Shown: positions 1 through 6,806, counted from the stretch's first letter. The stretch is DNA of 10,491 nucleotides from DATJFH01 sp035495815 (GCA_035495815.1 DATJFH010000310.1:1-10491); one strand, 5' to 3'. The notes: a model not told the origin generated them from the sequence alone. Made by a program: numbers and translations.

Positions 1-365
1 TCTTCGCGCACATACCGCTGTGGACGGTCTACCCGCAGTGGGGCTGGGGCACCGAAGATAGCGCACAGGCGCTTGCCGTCTTGAAACGCTTTGGCTCAGT
101 GACGGTGCTGAACGGTCACATCCATCAGGTATTGCAGAAGGTGGAAGGCAAGGTGACGTTCCACTCGGCCATGTCGACCGCGTTTCCGCAGCCGGCTCCG
201 GGCAGCGCGCCGAGCGCGGGTCCGATGAAGGCGCCCGCAGAGCGGCTAAAACAGATGCTCGGGCTCACCGAGGTGAACTTTGTAGCCGGCGCCAACCGGC
301 TCGCAATCGTCGATCGGCCGCTACGGGATGCAGACCTGCCCGGCGAGACTGGAAAGGGGCGGTGA
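1..365 (+). CDS. Calcineurin-like metallophosphoesterase, C-terminal part (5' end outside window)
   Basis: An open frame enters from the left edge (first full codon at base 3) and stops at TGA 363-365, giving about 120 residues. The translation begins FAHIPLWTVYP and contains VTVLNGHIHQ. The GHxH pattern late in the protein, preceded by a hydrophobic strand, is the last metal-binding motif of calcineurin-like phosphoesterases, and the upstream 'AHIPL' segment fits the preceding metal-ligand His region of the same fold. Such enzymes use a dinuclear metal centre to hydrolyse phosphomono- or diesters; the substrate cannot be told from the C-terminus alone. The N-terminal metal ligands and any export signal lie outside the window. 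The next gene, a cytochrome c, begins 4 bases after the stop, so the two are probably co-transcribed. The family is fairly certain, the substrate unknown. Confidence 0.82.
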   Translation, partial: FAHIPLWTVYPQWGWGTEDSAQALAVLKRFGSVTVLNGHIHQVLQKVEGKVTFHSAMSTAFPQPAPGSAPSAGPMKAPAERLKQMLGLTEVNFVAGANRLAIVDRPLRDADLPGETGKGR

Positions 366-369
366 CTCG

Positions 370-750
370 ATGCGGAAGATTCGAATTGCCGTTCTGATCA
401 CGATTAGCATCGCGAGCCTGTGGCCCGCCGAAAGCGACATCGCGGCGCGCGGCCGTGAGTTCTACGGCAAGCGGTGCAGCGGCTGCCATTCCCTGAACAG
501 CGCCAAAGAGGGACCTCCGCTGGGAGGCGTCTTCGGTCGACGTGCGGCGTCTGATCCGTCATTTCCGTACTCCGATTCACTAAAAAAGGCGGGACTGGTT
601 TGGGACGAAGCTACTTTGGAGCGTTGGCTGGCGGATCCCGAGGCCCTGGCGCCCGACAACGACATGGCTTTCCGTTTGGACCACGCCGAGGAGCGCGCGG
701 CGATCATCGCCTATCTCAAGCAACTTCCGGCCAGGCAAGGCCATCGGTGA
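370..750 (+). CDS. Small exported monohaem cytochrome c (cytochrome c2-like)
   Basis: A 126-residue protein. ATG 370 is chosen because it starts a signal peptide (Arg/Lys at residues 2-5, hydrophobic core about 5-18, likely cleavage after WPA near residue 20) and follows the purine-rich stretch GGGGCGGTGA at about 356-365; an in-frame upstream ATG at 328 would bury that signal. The mature part has one haem-attachment motif CSGCH (C36, C39, H40) and a downstream Met (M99, in DNDMAF) that fits the axial ligand of class I cytochromes c. Family knowledge predicts a periplasmic electron carrier of about 100 mature residues, and the length agrees. It lies 4 bases after the metallophosphoesterase gene, so joint expression is likely, but no functional link is visible. 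The electron partner is unknown. Confidence 0.9.
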   Translation: MRKIRIAVLITISIASLWPAESDIAARGREFYGKRCSGCHSLNSAKEGPPLGGVFGRRAASDPSFPYSDSLKKAGLVWDEATLERWLADPEALAPDNDMAFRLDHAEERAAIIAYLKQLPARQGHR

Positions 751-796
751 TCACGGCGGCGGGGCGGTTCACCTGTTGCGGGCTGTGAAACAGGAC

Positions 797-820
797 GGCG
801 CTGCGCCGCCGGGCAGCGCC
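797..820. terminator. GC-rich hairpin between convergent genes (possible bidirectional terminator)
   Basis: Perfect 8-bp inverted repeat: GGCGCTGC (797-804) and GCAGCGCC (813-820) around an 8-base loop. It sits in the 107-bp gap between the cytochrome gene, which ends at 750, and the minus-strand DUF2007-like gene, which ends at 858, where a terminator serving both would be expected. Neither side has a clear T-run, so a canonical rho-independent terminator is not shown. Confidence 0.4.
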
Positions 821-857
821 ACAAGCAGGCCGGCAGGGAGGCCGAACAGGCAGGCGA

Positions 858-1343
858 TTACTCGCTATCGGCTGCGCCTGCTTCTTTCACTTCCTTCAAA
901 AGATCCAGAGCTTCGCCGGCGCGCAGCTTCGGGACCCGCACTTCGAACGGAAGCGAGGGGATCTGCGCGCTGCCTACGACCGTGCACGGAATGCCGTTGG
1001 CTTCGAGGACCGCCTGGATAGAGATCGCCTCCATCTCGGCCTCGATGCCCTGCGAGCTGAAAATGGAAACGAAATCGAGGTCATGGGACAGGCCCTCTTC
1101 GGAGACCTCTTCTTCATCTTCGGGTTCGAGTACGGGCATGGCCAGGATCGCTTCCGCCTTTTCCTGGTCCACCAAAGGAACCCGGACCTCCCATGTGCCG
1201 TCGATCACGTCCGGATCTTCGTCGCCCACGAGAACCGCGTCGATGCCCTGCTCCATCAGCCGCTCGCAGGCGGCGCTGGCATCCTCTTCCGCGTTGTGGT
1301 CGCCGGACCGGAAGACGGTGATGCGCTCGGTTTGATCAGCCAT
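858..1343 (-). CDS. Protein with two DUF2007-like domains
   Basis: A 161-residue soluble acidic protein. Two similar halves are visible: residues about 8-68 (RITVFRSGDHNAEED...GIDAVLVG...WEVRVP, then an 'EKAEAIL' helix) and about 90-155 (DFVSIFSSQGIEAEMEA...GIPCTVVG...FEVRVP, then a 'GEALDLL' helix). They are joined by an acidic linker at about 73-84. Each half has the DUF2007 pattern: a strand, a helix over which a subunit is duplicated or omitted, 'GI.a.vvG', 'V.vp', and a final helix containing A..lL. DUF2007 is annotated as a putative signal-transducing domain, often found with zinc ribbons, but its biochemical role is unsettled. ATG at 1343 has only a weak Shine-Dalgarno sequence upstream (GCTGAAGAC). 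No signal peptide or membrane segment is present. It is divergent from the ytxH-like gene. The domain call is good, the function unknown. Confidence 0.8.
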   Translation of the reverse strand: MADQTERITVFRSGDHNAEEDASAACERLMEQGIDAVLVGDEDPDVIDGTWEVRVPLVDQEKAEAILAMPVLEPEDEEEVSEEGLSHDLDFVSIFSSQGIEAEMEAISIQAVLEANGIPCTVVGSAQIPSLPFEVRVPKLRAGEALDLLKEVKEAGAADSE

Positions 1344-1353
1344 GTCTTCAGCA

Positions 1354-1363
1354 TATCGCGATA
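1354..1363. promoter_or_regulatory. Palindrome in divergent promoter region (candidate operator)
   Basis: TATCGCGATA is a perfect 10-bp palindrome in the 53-bp gap between two divergently transcribed genes (starts at 1343 minus and 1397 plus). It overlaps TACAAT (1362-1367), a 5/6 match to a -10 hexamer on the plus strand, 30 bases upstream of the ytxH-like ATG. No convincing -35 hexamer lies at the right distance. The location is regulatory; use as an operator is a guess. Confidence 0.35.
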
Positions 1364-1396
1364 CAATCGTAGTGGACTTATTCGGGAGGATGAATC

Positions 1397-1663
1397 ATGG
1401 CCAGTGGCGATAACGGAAGCAATCTCGGATGGTTTGTTCTGGGCGCTGCGGTAGGGGCCGCGGTGGCGCTGCTTTACGCGCCGCAAAGCGGCCGGGACAC
1501 GCGGCAGCTGATAGCCCGGAAGACCGAGGAGAGCAGAGAAGCAATCGTCGATTCGAGCAAGGAAGCCCTGGACCGCGGCAAGGAGCTGTTCGAGCGCGGC
1601 CGCGAGCTCGCGGACGAAGCCGCCGAGATTTTCGAGCGCGGCCGCAAGCTGGTCAGGGGCTGA
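1397..1663 (+). CDS. YtxH-like membrane-anchored protein
   Basis: An 88-residue protein. ATG 1397 follows a strong ribosome binding site, GGGAGGA at 1384-1390, six bases upstream. One hydrophobic segment (about 10-27, small residues and Gly-rich) leads into LLYAPQSGRDTR, a close match to the hallmark motif of the YtxH family (once called general stress or gas-vesicle-protein-like). The remainder is a charged amphipathic helix to the C-terminus, with a repeated FERGR at about 55-59 and 78-82, likely coiled coil. The family is small and membrane-tethered; its general role is poorly defined, with links to stress in Bacillus. The next gene starts 11 bases after its stop, so it probably heads an operon with the MBL hydrolase and P5C dehydrogenase. 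The family is confident, the function unknown. Confidence 0.88.
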   Translation: MASGDNGSNLGWFVLGAAVGAAVALLYAPQSGRDTRQLIARKTEESREAIVDSSKEALDRGKELFERGRELADEAAEIFERGRKLVRG

Positions 1664-1674
1664 AGTCTTCTCCT

Positions 1675-2532
1675 ATGTCCCGCATCTCTGTGGGTGACTT
1701 TCGTGTCACCCTCGTGAGGGCGGGCGTGTACCATTGGGACGGCGGGACGTTTTTCGGCGTCGTTCCCAAGACGCTTTGGAGCAAGCAGTTTCCCGCCGAC
1801 GAGCAGAACCTGGTGCGGCTGGCTTTCAACTGTTACGTCGTCGAAACCGGCGATCATACCGTGCTGATCGAGACCGCGGGTGGAGACAGCATGGACGATC
1901 GGGCTCGCGGCCGGATGAAGCTGCCGCCGCGGCTTGAACCGCTGCCGGAACTGATTGCGCGCGAAGGAATCGATCCCGAGCAGATCGACACCGTCATCAA
2001 CACTCATCTGCACTGGGACCATTGCGGCTGGAATACCCGAGTGGACAACGGCGTCGTCCAGCCGGTGTTTCCGCGCGCGACCTATTACACGCGGAAAGGC
2101 GAGTGGGAGCACGCCCACCTCCGCCATCCGCGTGACGCTGTCAGCTATATCGATACGAATTACGATCCTTTGGTGGATTCGGGCCGTATGAAGCTGCTGG
2201 AGGCCGACGCCGAGGTGATTCCGGGATTAGGAGTTCACCACGCGCCGGGACACAATCGGGACATGCTGGTGGTGACCGCCAGGAGCGGCGCTGAAACGTT
2301 CTGCTTTTTTTCCGACCTGGTTCCGACCACGGCGCATCTGACGCCGACATGGGTGGCTGCATTCGACCTGTATCCGCTGGAATGCATCGACACCAAGACC
2401 CGCTGGCTCGGGCGCGCGGCGAGGGACAACTGGGTCTGCGGTTTCGGCCACGATTGCGAAGTGGCTTTCGCCCGCGTGGAGGAGACCCAGGGGAAGCACA
2501 CCGGATTCAAACCTCGCGACACGGTGGCGTAA
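1675..2532 (+). CDS. MBL-fold metallohydrolase (lactonase-like)
   Basis: 285 residues from ATG 1675. The frame is open further upstream, but that stretch overlaps the ytxH-like gene and lacks MBL homology, while MSRISVGDFRVTLVRAG is a normal first strand. The metallo-beta-lactamase signature is complete: H111-L-H113-W-D115-H116, then H193 (PGHNRDM), D214 (FFSDLVP) and H259 (GFGHDCE), enough ligands for a dinuclear zinc site. Size and layout resemble the AiiA-like/quorum-quenching lactonase and related hydrolase subfamily ('THLHWDHCGWN', no signal peptide), but substrate cannot be assigned from motifs; esterase, lactonase or other hydrolase activity is possible. Its stop and the ATG of the P5C dehydrogenase are separated by one base, so the two are translated from one message. 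The ribosome binding site is weak and could reflect coupling to the ytxH-like gene. Confidence 0.88.
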   Translation: MSRISVGDFRVTLVRAGVYHWDGGTFFGVVPKTLWSKQFPADEQNLVRLAFNCYVVETGDHTVLIETAGGDSMDDRARGRMKLPPRLEPLPELIAREGIDPEQIDTVINTHLHWDHCGWNTRVDNGVVQPVFPRATYYTRKGEWEHAHLRHPRDAVSYIDTNYDPLVDSGRMKLLEADAEVIPGLGVHHAPGHNRDMLVVTARSGAETFCFFSDLVPTTAHLTPTWVAAFDLYPLECIDTKTRWLGRAARDNWVCGFGHDCEVAFARVEETQGKHTGFKPRDTVA

Positions 2533-2533
2533 C

Positions 2534-4078
2534 ATGCCTGATTTTCGCAACGAGCCGTACACAGATTTCTCCGTCCCGGCCAACCGGCAGGCGATGGAAT
2601 CCGCGCTGGCCAAAGTGCGCTCCCAGATGGGACGCGAGTACGAGCTGCGAATCGGCTCCGAGCGCTTCAAGACGGAAGCCAGGCTGAAGTCCGTGAATCC
2701 GTCGCGGCCGTCGGAAATCGTCGGAATCCATCAGAAGGCGTCGCCGGCTATGGCGGCGCAGGCGATCGAATCCGCGGACAGGTTTTTCCCGGAGTGGCGC
2801 CGCACGCCTGCGGCCGAACGGGTAGCCATGCTGCGGCGCGCAGCCCGCGTGATTCGCGGGCGCAAAATGGAGTTCGATGCCTGGCTGGTGTACGAAGCCG
2901 GAAAGTCGTGGCCGGAGGCGGAAGCGGACGTCTCCGAGGCCATCGATTTCTGCGAGTACTACGCGCTGGAGATGGAACGGCTGAGCGGCCCCCAACCCGT
3001 CTCCCAACTTCCGGGCGAGAAAGACGAAATGCAATATATTCCGCTTGGGGCCGGCCTGGTTATCCCGCCCTGGAATTTTCCGCTGGCCATCCTGGCCGGG
3101 ATGACGGTGGCCGCGCTGGTGACCGGGAACACCGTGGTTCTGAAGCCGTCGAGCGAGACGCCTACCATCGCCGCCATGTTCGCCGAGGCGTTGCTCGAGG
3201 CCGGCTTTCCGGAGCGATCCTTCAGCCTGCTGACCGGAAGCGGAGCCGAGATCGGCGATCTTCTGGTGGAGCATCCGCGGACGCGGTTTGTGGCCTTCAC
3301 CGGGTCACGCGACGTGGGACTGCGGATCAACGAGCTGGCGGCGAAGCATCAGAAAGGCCAGGTATGGATCAAGCGGGTGATCGCCGAAATGGGTGGCAAA
3401 GACGCGATCGTCGTGGACGCCGAATCCGACCTGGACCAGGCAGTGGAAGGAGTGGCTGTCTCGGCCTTCGGCTACCAGGGTCAAAAATGTTCCGCCTGTT
3501 CACGGGCGATCGTGGACGCAGCGGTCTACGACGAGTTCCTGGGCAAGCTGCAGGCGAGGGTGGCCGGCATCCGGGTGGGTCCGGCGGAGGATCCTGCCAA
3601 TTACATGGGGCCGGTGATCAGCGAAAGCGCCCGGAAATCGATTCTCGGCTACATCGAGGTGGGAAAGCGGGAAGGCCGGCTGCTGACCGGGGGCCCGGCG
3701 GAGGGCGACGGCTATTTCGTTCGTCCCACGGTGATTGCCGACGTCGAGCCCGGCGCGAGGATCTTCCAGGAGGAGATTTTCGGGCCGGTCCTGGCAGTTT
3801 CGAAGGCGCGCAATTTCGAGCACGCGCTGGAGCTGGCGAACGATTCCCAATACGGCCTCACCGGGGCCGTTTATTCCAGGAATCCCGAGCACGTCCGGCA
3901 GGCCCGGGAACAGTTTTTCGTGGGTAATCTCTACCTGAACCGCAAATGCACCGGAGCCATGGTAGGCGCACATCCGTTCGGCGGTTTCAACATGTCCGGA
4001 ACGGATTCCAAAGCCGGTGGGCCGGATTACCTGCTGCTGTTCCTGCAGGCCAAGTCCATCGCCGAGCGGATCGGATAA
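2534..4078 (+). CDS. rocA: 1-Pyrroline-5-carboxylate dehydrogenase (glutamate semialdehyde dehydrogenase), RocA/PruA type
   Basis: 514 residues, the normal length for stand-alone RocA-type enzymes. It oxidises L-glutamate 5-semialdehyde (in equilibrium with 1-pyrroline-5-carboxylate) to glutamate with NAD+, the second step of proline catabolism and the last of arginine/ornithine breakdown. Visible ALDH features: PPWNFPL with the oxyanion-hole Asn (N181), FTGS of the Rossmann region near 255, catalytic Glu E285 in EMGGKDA, and nucleophile Cys C319 in YQGQKCSACSR, which is the RocA-style active-site loop. The 'EEIFGPVL' motif and the C-terminal 'PFGGFNMSGTDSKAGG' also match the subfamily. It starts one base after the MBL gene's stop. 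No proline dehydrogenase is in the window, so proline cannot be separated from arginine use as the source of substrate. Confidence in the enzyme class is high. Confidence 0.93.
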   Translation: MPDFRNEPYTDFSVPANRQAMESALAKVRSQMGREYELRIGSERFKTEARLKSVNPSRPSEIVGIHQKASPAMAAQAIESADRFFPEWRRTPAAERVAMLRRAARVIRGRKMEFDAWLVYEAGKSWPEAEADVSEAIDFCEYYALEMERLSGPQPVSQLPGEKDEMQYIPLGAGLVIPPWNFPLAILAGMTVAALVTGNTVVLKPSSETPTIAAMFAEALLEAGFPERSFSLLTGSGAEIGDLLVEHPRTRFVAFTGSRDVGLRINELAAKHQKGQVWIKRVIAEMGGKDAIVVDAESDLDQAVEGVAVSAFGYQGQKCSACSRAIVDAAVYDEFLGKLQARVAGIRVGPAEDPANYMGPVISESARKSILGYIEVGKREGRLLTGGPAEGDGYFVRPTVIADVEPGARIFQEEIFGPVLAVSKARNFEHALELANDSQYGLTGAVYSRNPEHVRQAREQFFVGNLYLNRKCTGAMVGAHPFGGFNMSGTDSKAGGPDYLLLFLQAKSIAERIG

Positions 4079-4167
4079 AAAGGGTCGAAAAAATTCCTCC
4101 GGCGAGTGATACGAAACCGCCCTCAGGCGCACTATTCTCAAACCAAAGACAACTACCAAAGGAGCTT

Positions 4168-4326
4168 ATGCGAATCTTACGAGACACGTTAAATGACCCG
4201 GAACCCGATCCCGATGGTGAGGGAGGAGGCAGCAACAGCGGAGGCGGCAACGAAACGGGTGAAGGCGGCGAGGGTGGTGAGGGCGGCGAAGGCGGTGAGG
4301 GGGGCGAAGGCGGAGAAGGCGGTTAG
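4168..4326 (+). CDS. 52-residue acidic peptide with seven C-terminal Glu-Gly-Gly repeats
   Basis: ATG 4168 follows AAAGGAGC (about 4158-4165), an excellent Shine-Dalgarno at normal spacing; the open frame further upstream runs into the dehydrogenase gene and is ignored. The peptide has three parts: a basic/hydrophobic head MRILRDTLND, an Asp/Glu/Pro stretch (residues 10-16), and a Gly-rich tail with a Ser/Asn linker (17-31) and seven EGG triplets (32-52), ending Gly-Gly. The nucleotide repeats (4261-4323) differ only at third codon positions, so the protein sequence rather than the DNA appears conserved. There is no signal peptide, membrane segment or cysteine. It lies 60 bases upstream of the CHAT gene and is probably co-transcribed with it. 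I recognise no family. It could be a substrate, inhibitor or ligand of the CHAT protein, or an unrelated low-complexity peptide. Confidence 0.72.
   Translation: MRILRDTLNDPEPDPDGEGGGSNSGGGNETGEGGEGGEGGEGGEGGEGGEGG
4261..4323 (+). repeat. Seven tandem 9-base units encoding Glu-Gly-Gly
   Basis: Units begin at 4261, 4264-like offsets do not apply; each is GA(A/G)-GGN-GGN, seven in a row. Variation is confined to third codon positions (GAA or GAG; GGC, GGT, GGG or GGA). The array is imperfect at DNA level and perfect at protein level, which argues for an old, selected coding repeat rather than fresh replication slippage. Confidence 0.8.
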
Positions 4327-4342
4327 GGTTGAGCGAAATTCG

Positions 4343-4364
4343 GGCGCCGGAACAGTCCGGCGCC
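4343..4364 (+). promoter_or_regulatory. Perfect GC-rich hairpin between peptide gene and CHAT gene (attenuator-like)
   Basis: GGCGCCGG (4343-4350) and CCGGCGCC (4357-4364) form an 8-bp stem around the loop AACAGT, with possible G-T/C-G extension at the base. It lies 17 bases after the peptide stop and 22 bases before the CHAT ATG at 4386. The downstream bases TGGCGTTGT are only partly T-rich, so complete termination is unlikely. Partial termination, RNA stabilisation of the peptide message or reduced CHAT translation are the plausible roles. Confidence 0.55.
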
Positions 4365-4385
4365 TGGCGTTGTAGCCTTGTACCG

Positions 4386-6806
4386 ATGAGGGCAACGCAG
4401 GTTCTGGCAGCTGTGCTGGCGCTGGCCGCTTGCCAAGCCCGCAAAGCCACGTCTACCCTTTACGCGGAGGCGGAGAGTTTCCGGCGTCATGGCTTTGTCC
4501 AGCGTGCATTGGAAGTGACCGACCGCGGCAGCCGGCAGGCCAGGGAAGAAGGCGTAGACGACTGGCTGTGGAGGTTTCGCCTCCTGCGCGCCGAATTGCT
4601 TCTTAGCCAGGATTTGCCGGGAGAGGCGGGTGCGCTTCTCGTCGAAGGCGGGGCTGCGCCCTCCAGCGAGTTGGGCGCCCGATATCTCGCGGACCTGGGG
4701 CAGGCCCGCCGGGATCGGGCGATGGTCGAGGAAGCCTTTGCCATTGCTACGCGCAACGCCTATTCCTCGCTTCTACCGTCGATTCAACTCAAAAGAGCCA
4801 ATCTGGACGGCTATACGCGGCGTTCGGAGTCCTTTCTCAAGGATGCCTTGGCTTCGGCCCGGTCCCAATCGGATTCTTATCTGGAAGCGGCCGCGTTACT
4901 GGACCTGGGCTTCCAGCGTTTGAACATGATGCGCTTCGACGAGGCGATTGCATGGCTCGAACCCGCTCAGAGCGTGGCTCGCCGAATCGGCGCCGACCGG
5001 ATCCGGGGACGCGCGCTCGGCAGCCTGGGCTGGTGCTACTACCGGCTGGGCGAGCTCCAGCAGGCGCTTCGAACGCTGTCCGAAGCGGTGACGCTGGCGC
5101 GGCGGGTAGGCGACGACCACCAGCTTCGATGGCTCAACAATATCGGGAACATTTATTACCGGCAGCGGGAATTCCGCCAGGCCATATCGTATTACCACGA
5201 CGCGGCCGAACTTGCCCGGCGTCAGAACGACGGTTCGTGGCTGGCGATGACCCTCGACAACCTGGCGGCGGCCAGCCTGGAGAGCGGAGACCTCGCCGCC
5301 GGCGAGCGTTTCAACAGCCAGGCCCAAACGCTGGTGCGGGAGAACCGCGATCTGAGGTCCCAGGTCCACACGCAACTGCATACCGCCTGGATTGAAGTAG
5401 CCCGCAAACAGCCGCGCGCCGAATTCTCCTTCCGTACCGTGATCGATGCGGCAGGGCGCCAGGGCGAGCAGCTGGTCCGGTGGGAGGCGCAGGCAGGCCT
5501 CGCTCAATTCCTGCGGCAGCAAGGGCGGTCTGCCGAAGCGGACAGCGAATTTCGAGCGGCTCTCGATACCATCGAAAAGGAGTGGTCGAAGCTGGGGGAC
5601 GACCGCTACAAGGTGACCTTTCTGGCCCAGCTCATCCGCTTCTATGGCGATTATGTCGATTTTCTGGTAGGCCGAGGCGAGATCGAGCGTGCGGCGGTGG
5701 TGGCCGATTCGGCGCGCGCCCGCGTAATCGCCGAAAAGCTGGCGGATGAACCGGGAGCAGGGCAGATCGACATCCGCCGGCGAACGGTGGGGACGGTCCT
5801 GCTCTCCTATTGGCTGGCCCCGGAGCGCTCGTACTTATGGCTGATCGGCGCCTCGGGCGTGACCCATTTCGTATTGCCGGGCGAAGCCGCGATCGCCCGG
5901 CTGTCGAGGCAATATTCCGCGGCCGTCGAACGGGGTCTGGACCCGCTGGGGGACGACAACCCGTTCGGCAGGGCGCTGTTCGAGGCTGTGCTTGCGCCGG
6001 CCCGTTCCCAGATTCCGAAGAATTCCGCCGTGATCGTAGTCCCGGACGGCGTTTTGCACGGCTTGAATTTCGAGACCTTGATTGTGGCCGGCCCGGAGCC
6101 GCACTACTGGATCGAAGACGTGACCCTCTCGGTGGCGCCGGCGCTGGGCTTGCTGCAATCGGCTCCCACCAGCCGGCCTGCGTCCGCGAGTGTGCTGTTT
6201 CTCGGGGATCCGAAGCTGAATGACTCCGCATTTCCGCCGCTTCCACATTTGAAGGAAGAGGCGGATATCATCCGTCGCCTGTTCCCCGGATCGTCCAGGC
6301 TCCTGACGGGTGAGGCGGCCGACCCGCCCGCATACCGGGCGTCGACACCTGGTGATTACCGGATGATCCATTTCGCCACACACGCGGTGGCTAACGCCGA
6401 CAGCCCGTTGAACTCCGCGGTCATTCTTTCTCCGTCGGCGGAAGGGTTCAAGCTGTATGCCAAGGACGTGATCGCCGAGAGGCTGCAGGCCGAACTCGTG
6501 ACCGTCTCGGCGTGTCACAGCGCGGGCTCCAAGGCGTACGCGGGGGAAGGGCTGCTGGGTTTCACCTGGGCGTTCCTCCAGGCCGGCGCGCGAAACGTGG
6601 TGGCCGGTCTGTGGGATGCCGATGACGCCGCCACTGCCGAGATCATGACCGCTTTCTACAAGAGGCTCGCTTCCGGCGCTAGGCCGGCCGAGGCGCTACG
6701 GTCCGCCAAGCTCGAACGGCTGAAGTCCAAGGGACCCCATCGCCTCCCTTACTACTGGGGTACGCTGCAGCTATTCACGCGCGAACTGGCGAACGCGGCC
6801 CGGTGA
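4386..6806 (+). CDS. TPR-CHAT lipoprotein (caspase-like cysteine peptidase fold)
   Basis: 806 residues from ATG 4386. This start opens with a short basic end, a hydrophobic core (6-15) and the lipobox LAAC with Cys16, so the protein should be exported and lipid-anchored; TTG 4329 in the same frame would add 19 residues and hide the signal. Helical TPR-like repeats fill about residues 25-460, clearest at 160-320 (LGSLGWCYYRLGELQQAL, NNIGNIYYRQREFRQAI). The C-terminal CHAT domain (about 465-800) has the expected His in IHFATHAV (H666) and Cys in VSACHSAG (C710), then GLLGFTWAFLQAGA and GLWDADD..T. CHAT domains are caspase/separase-clan peptidases; the dyad looks intact, so proteolysis is likely. 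No strong ribosome site precedes the ATG. The substrate is not known; the upstream peptide is a candidate. The 3' end overlaps the minus-strand membrane-protein gene by 55 bases. Confidence 0.88.
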   Translation: MRATQVLAAVLALAACQARKATSTLYAEAESFRRHGFVQRALEVTDRGSRQAREEGVDDWLWRFRLLRAELLLSQDLPGEAGALLVEGGAAPSSELGARYLADLGQARRDRAMVEEAFAIATRNAYSSLLPSIQLKRANLDGYTRRSESFLKDALASARSQSDSYLEAAALLDLGFQRLNMMRFDEAIAWLEPAQSVARRIGADRIRGRALGSLGWCYYRLGELQQALRTLSEAVTLARRVGDDHQLRWLNNIGNIYYRQREFRQAISYYHDAAELARRQNDGSWLAMTLDNLAAASLESGDLAAGERFNSQAQTLVRENRDLRSQVHTQLHTAWIEVARKQPRAEFSFRTVIDAAGRQGEQLVRWEAQAGLAQFLRQQGRSAEADSEFRAALDTIEKEWSKLGDDRYKVTFLAQLIRFYGDYVDFLVGRGEIERAAVVADSARARVIAEKLADEPGAGQIDIRRRTVGTVLLSYWLAPERSYLWLIGASGVTHFVLPGEAAIARLSRQYSAAVERGLDPLGDDNPFGRALFEAVLAPARSQIPKNSAVIVVPDGVLHGLNFETLIVAGPEPHYWIEDVTLSVAPALGLLQSAPTSRPASASVLFLGDPKLNDSAFPPLPHLKEEADIIRRLFPGSSRLLTGEAADPPAYRASTPGDYRMIHFATHAVANADSPLNSAVILSPSAEGFKLYAKDVIAERLQAELVTVSACHSAGSKAYAGEGLLGFTWAFLQAGARNVVAGLWDADDAATAEIMTAFYKRLASGARPAEALRSAKLERLKSKGPHRLPYYWGTLQLFTRELANAAR

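Noticed and set aside
2507..3274. Long minus-strand open frame (255 codons) inside the dehydrogenase gene
   Set aside because: Its translation is Arg/His/Gly-rich with no domain, while the plus strand encodes conserved aldehyde dehydrogenase motifs throughout.
2794..3927. Plus-strand open frame of 377 codons in another frame of the dehydrogenase gene
   Set aside because: An Arg/Gly-rich shadow of high-GC coding sequence; the real frame carries the catalytic Cys and Glu.
4261..4323. Tandem repeats as a CRISPR array or minisatellite
   Set aside because: Units are 9 bases without spacers, lie wholly within an ORF and vary only at synonymous positions.
4168..4326. Peptide as a RiPP or graspetide precursor (acidic repeats, Gly-Gly)
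   Set aside because: No ATP-grasp, radical SAM, YcaO or lanthipeptide enzyme and no peptidase-transporter is in the window, and the head is not a usual leader.
4329..4385. TTG 4329 as the true CHAT start, 2 bases after the peptide stop
   Set aside because: It would place 19 residues before a well-formed lipoprotein signal; ATG 4386 is better, though translational coupling from TTG cannot be fully excluded.
5632..6518. Two overlapping minus-strand open frames (204 and 227 codons) in the CHAT gene
   Set aside because: Low-complexity Arg/Pro/Ser-rich translations opposite a well-supported TPR-CHAT frame; typical GC-rich antisense artefacts.
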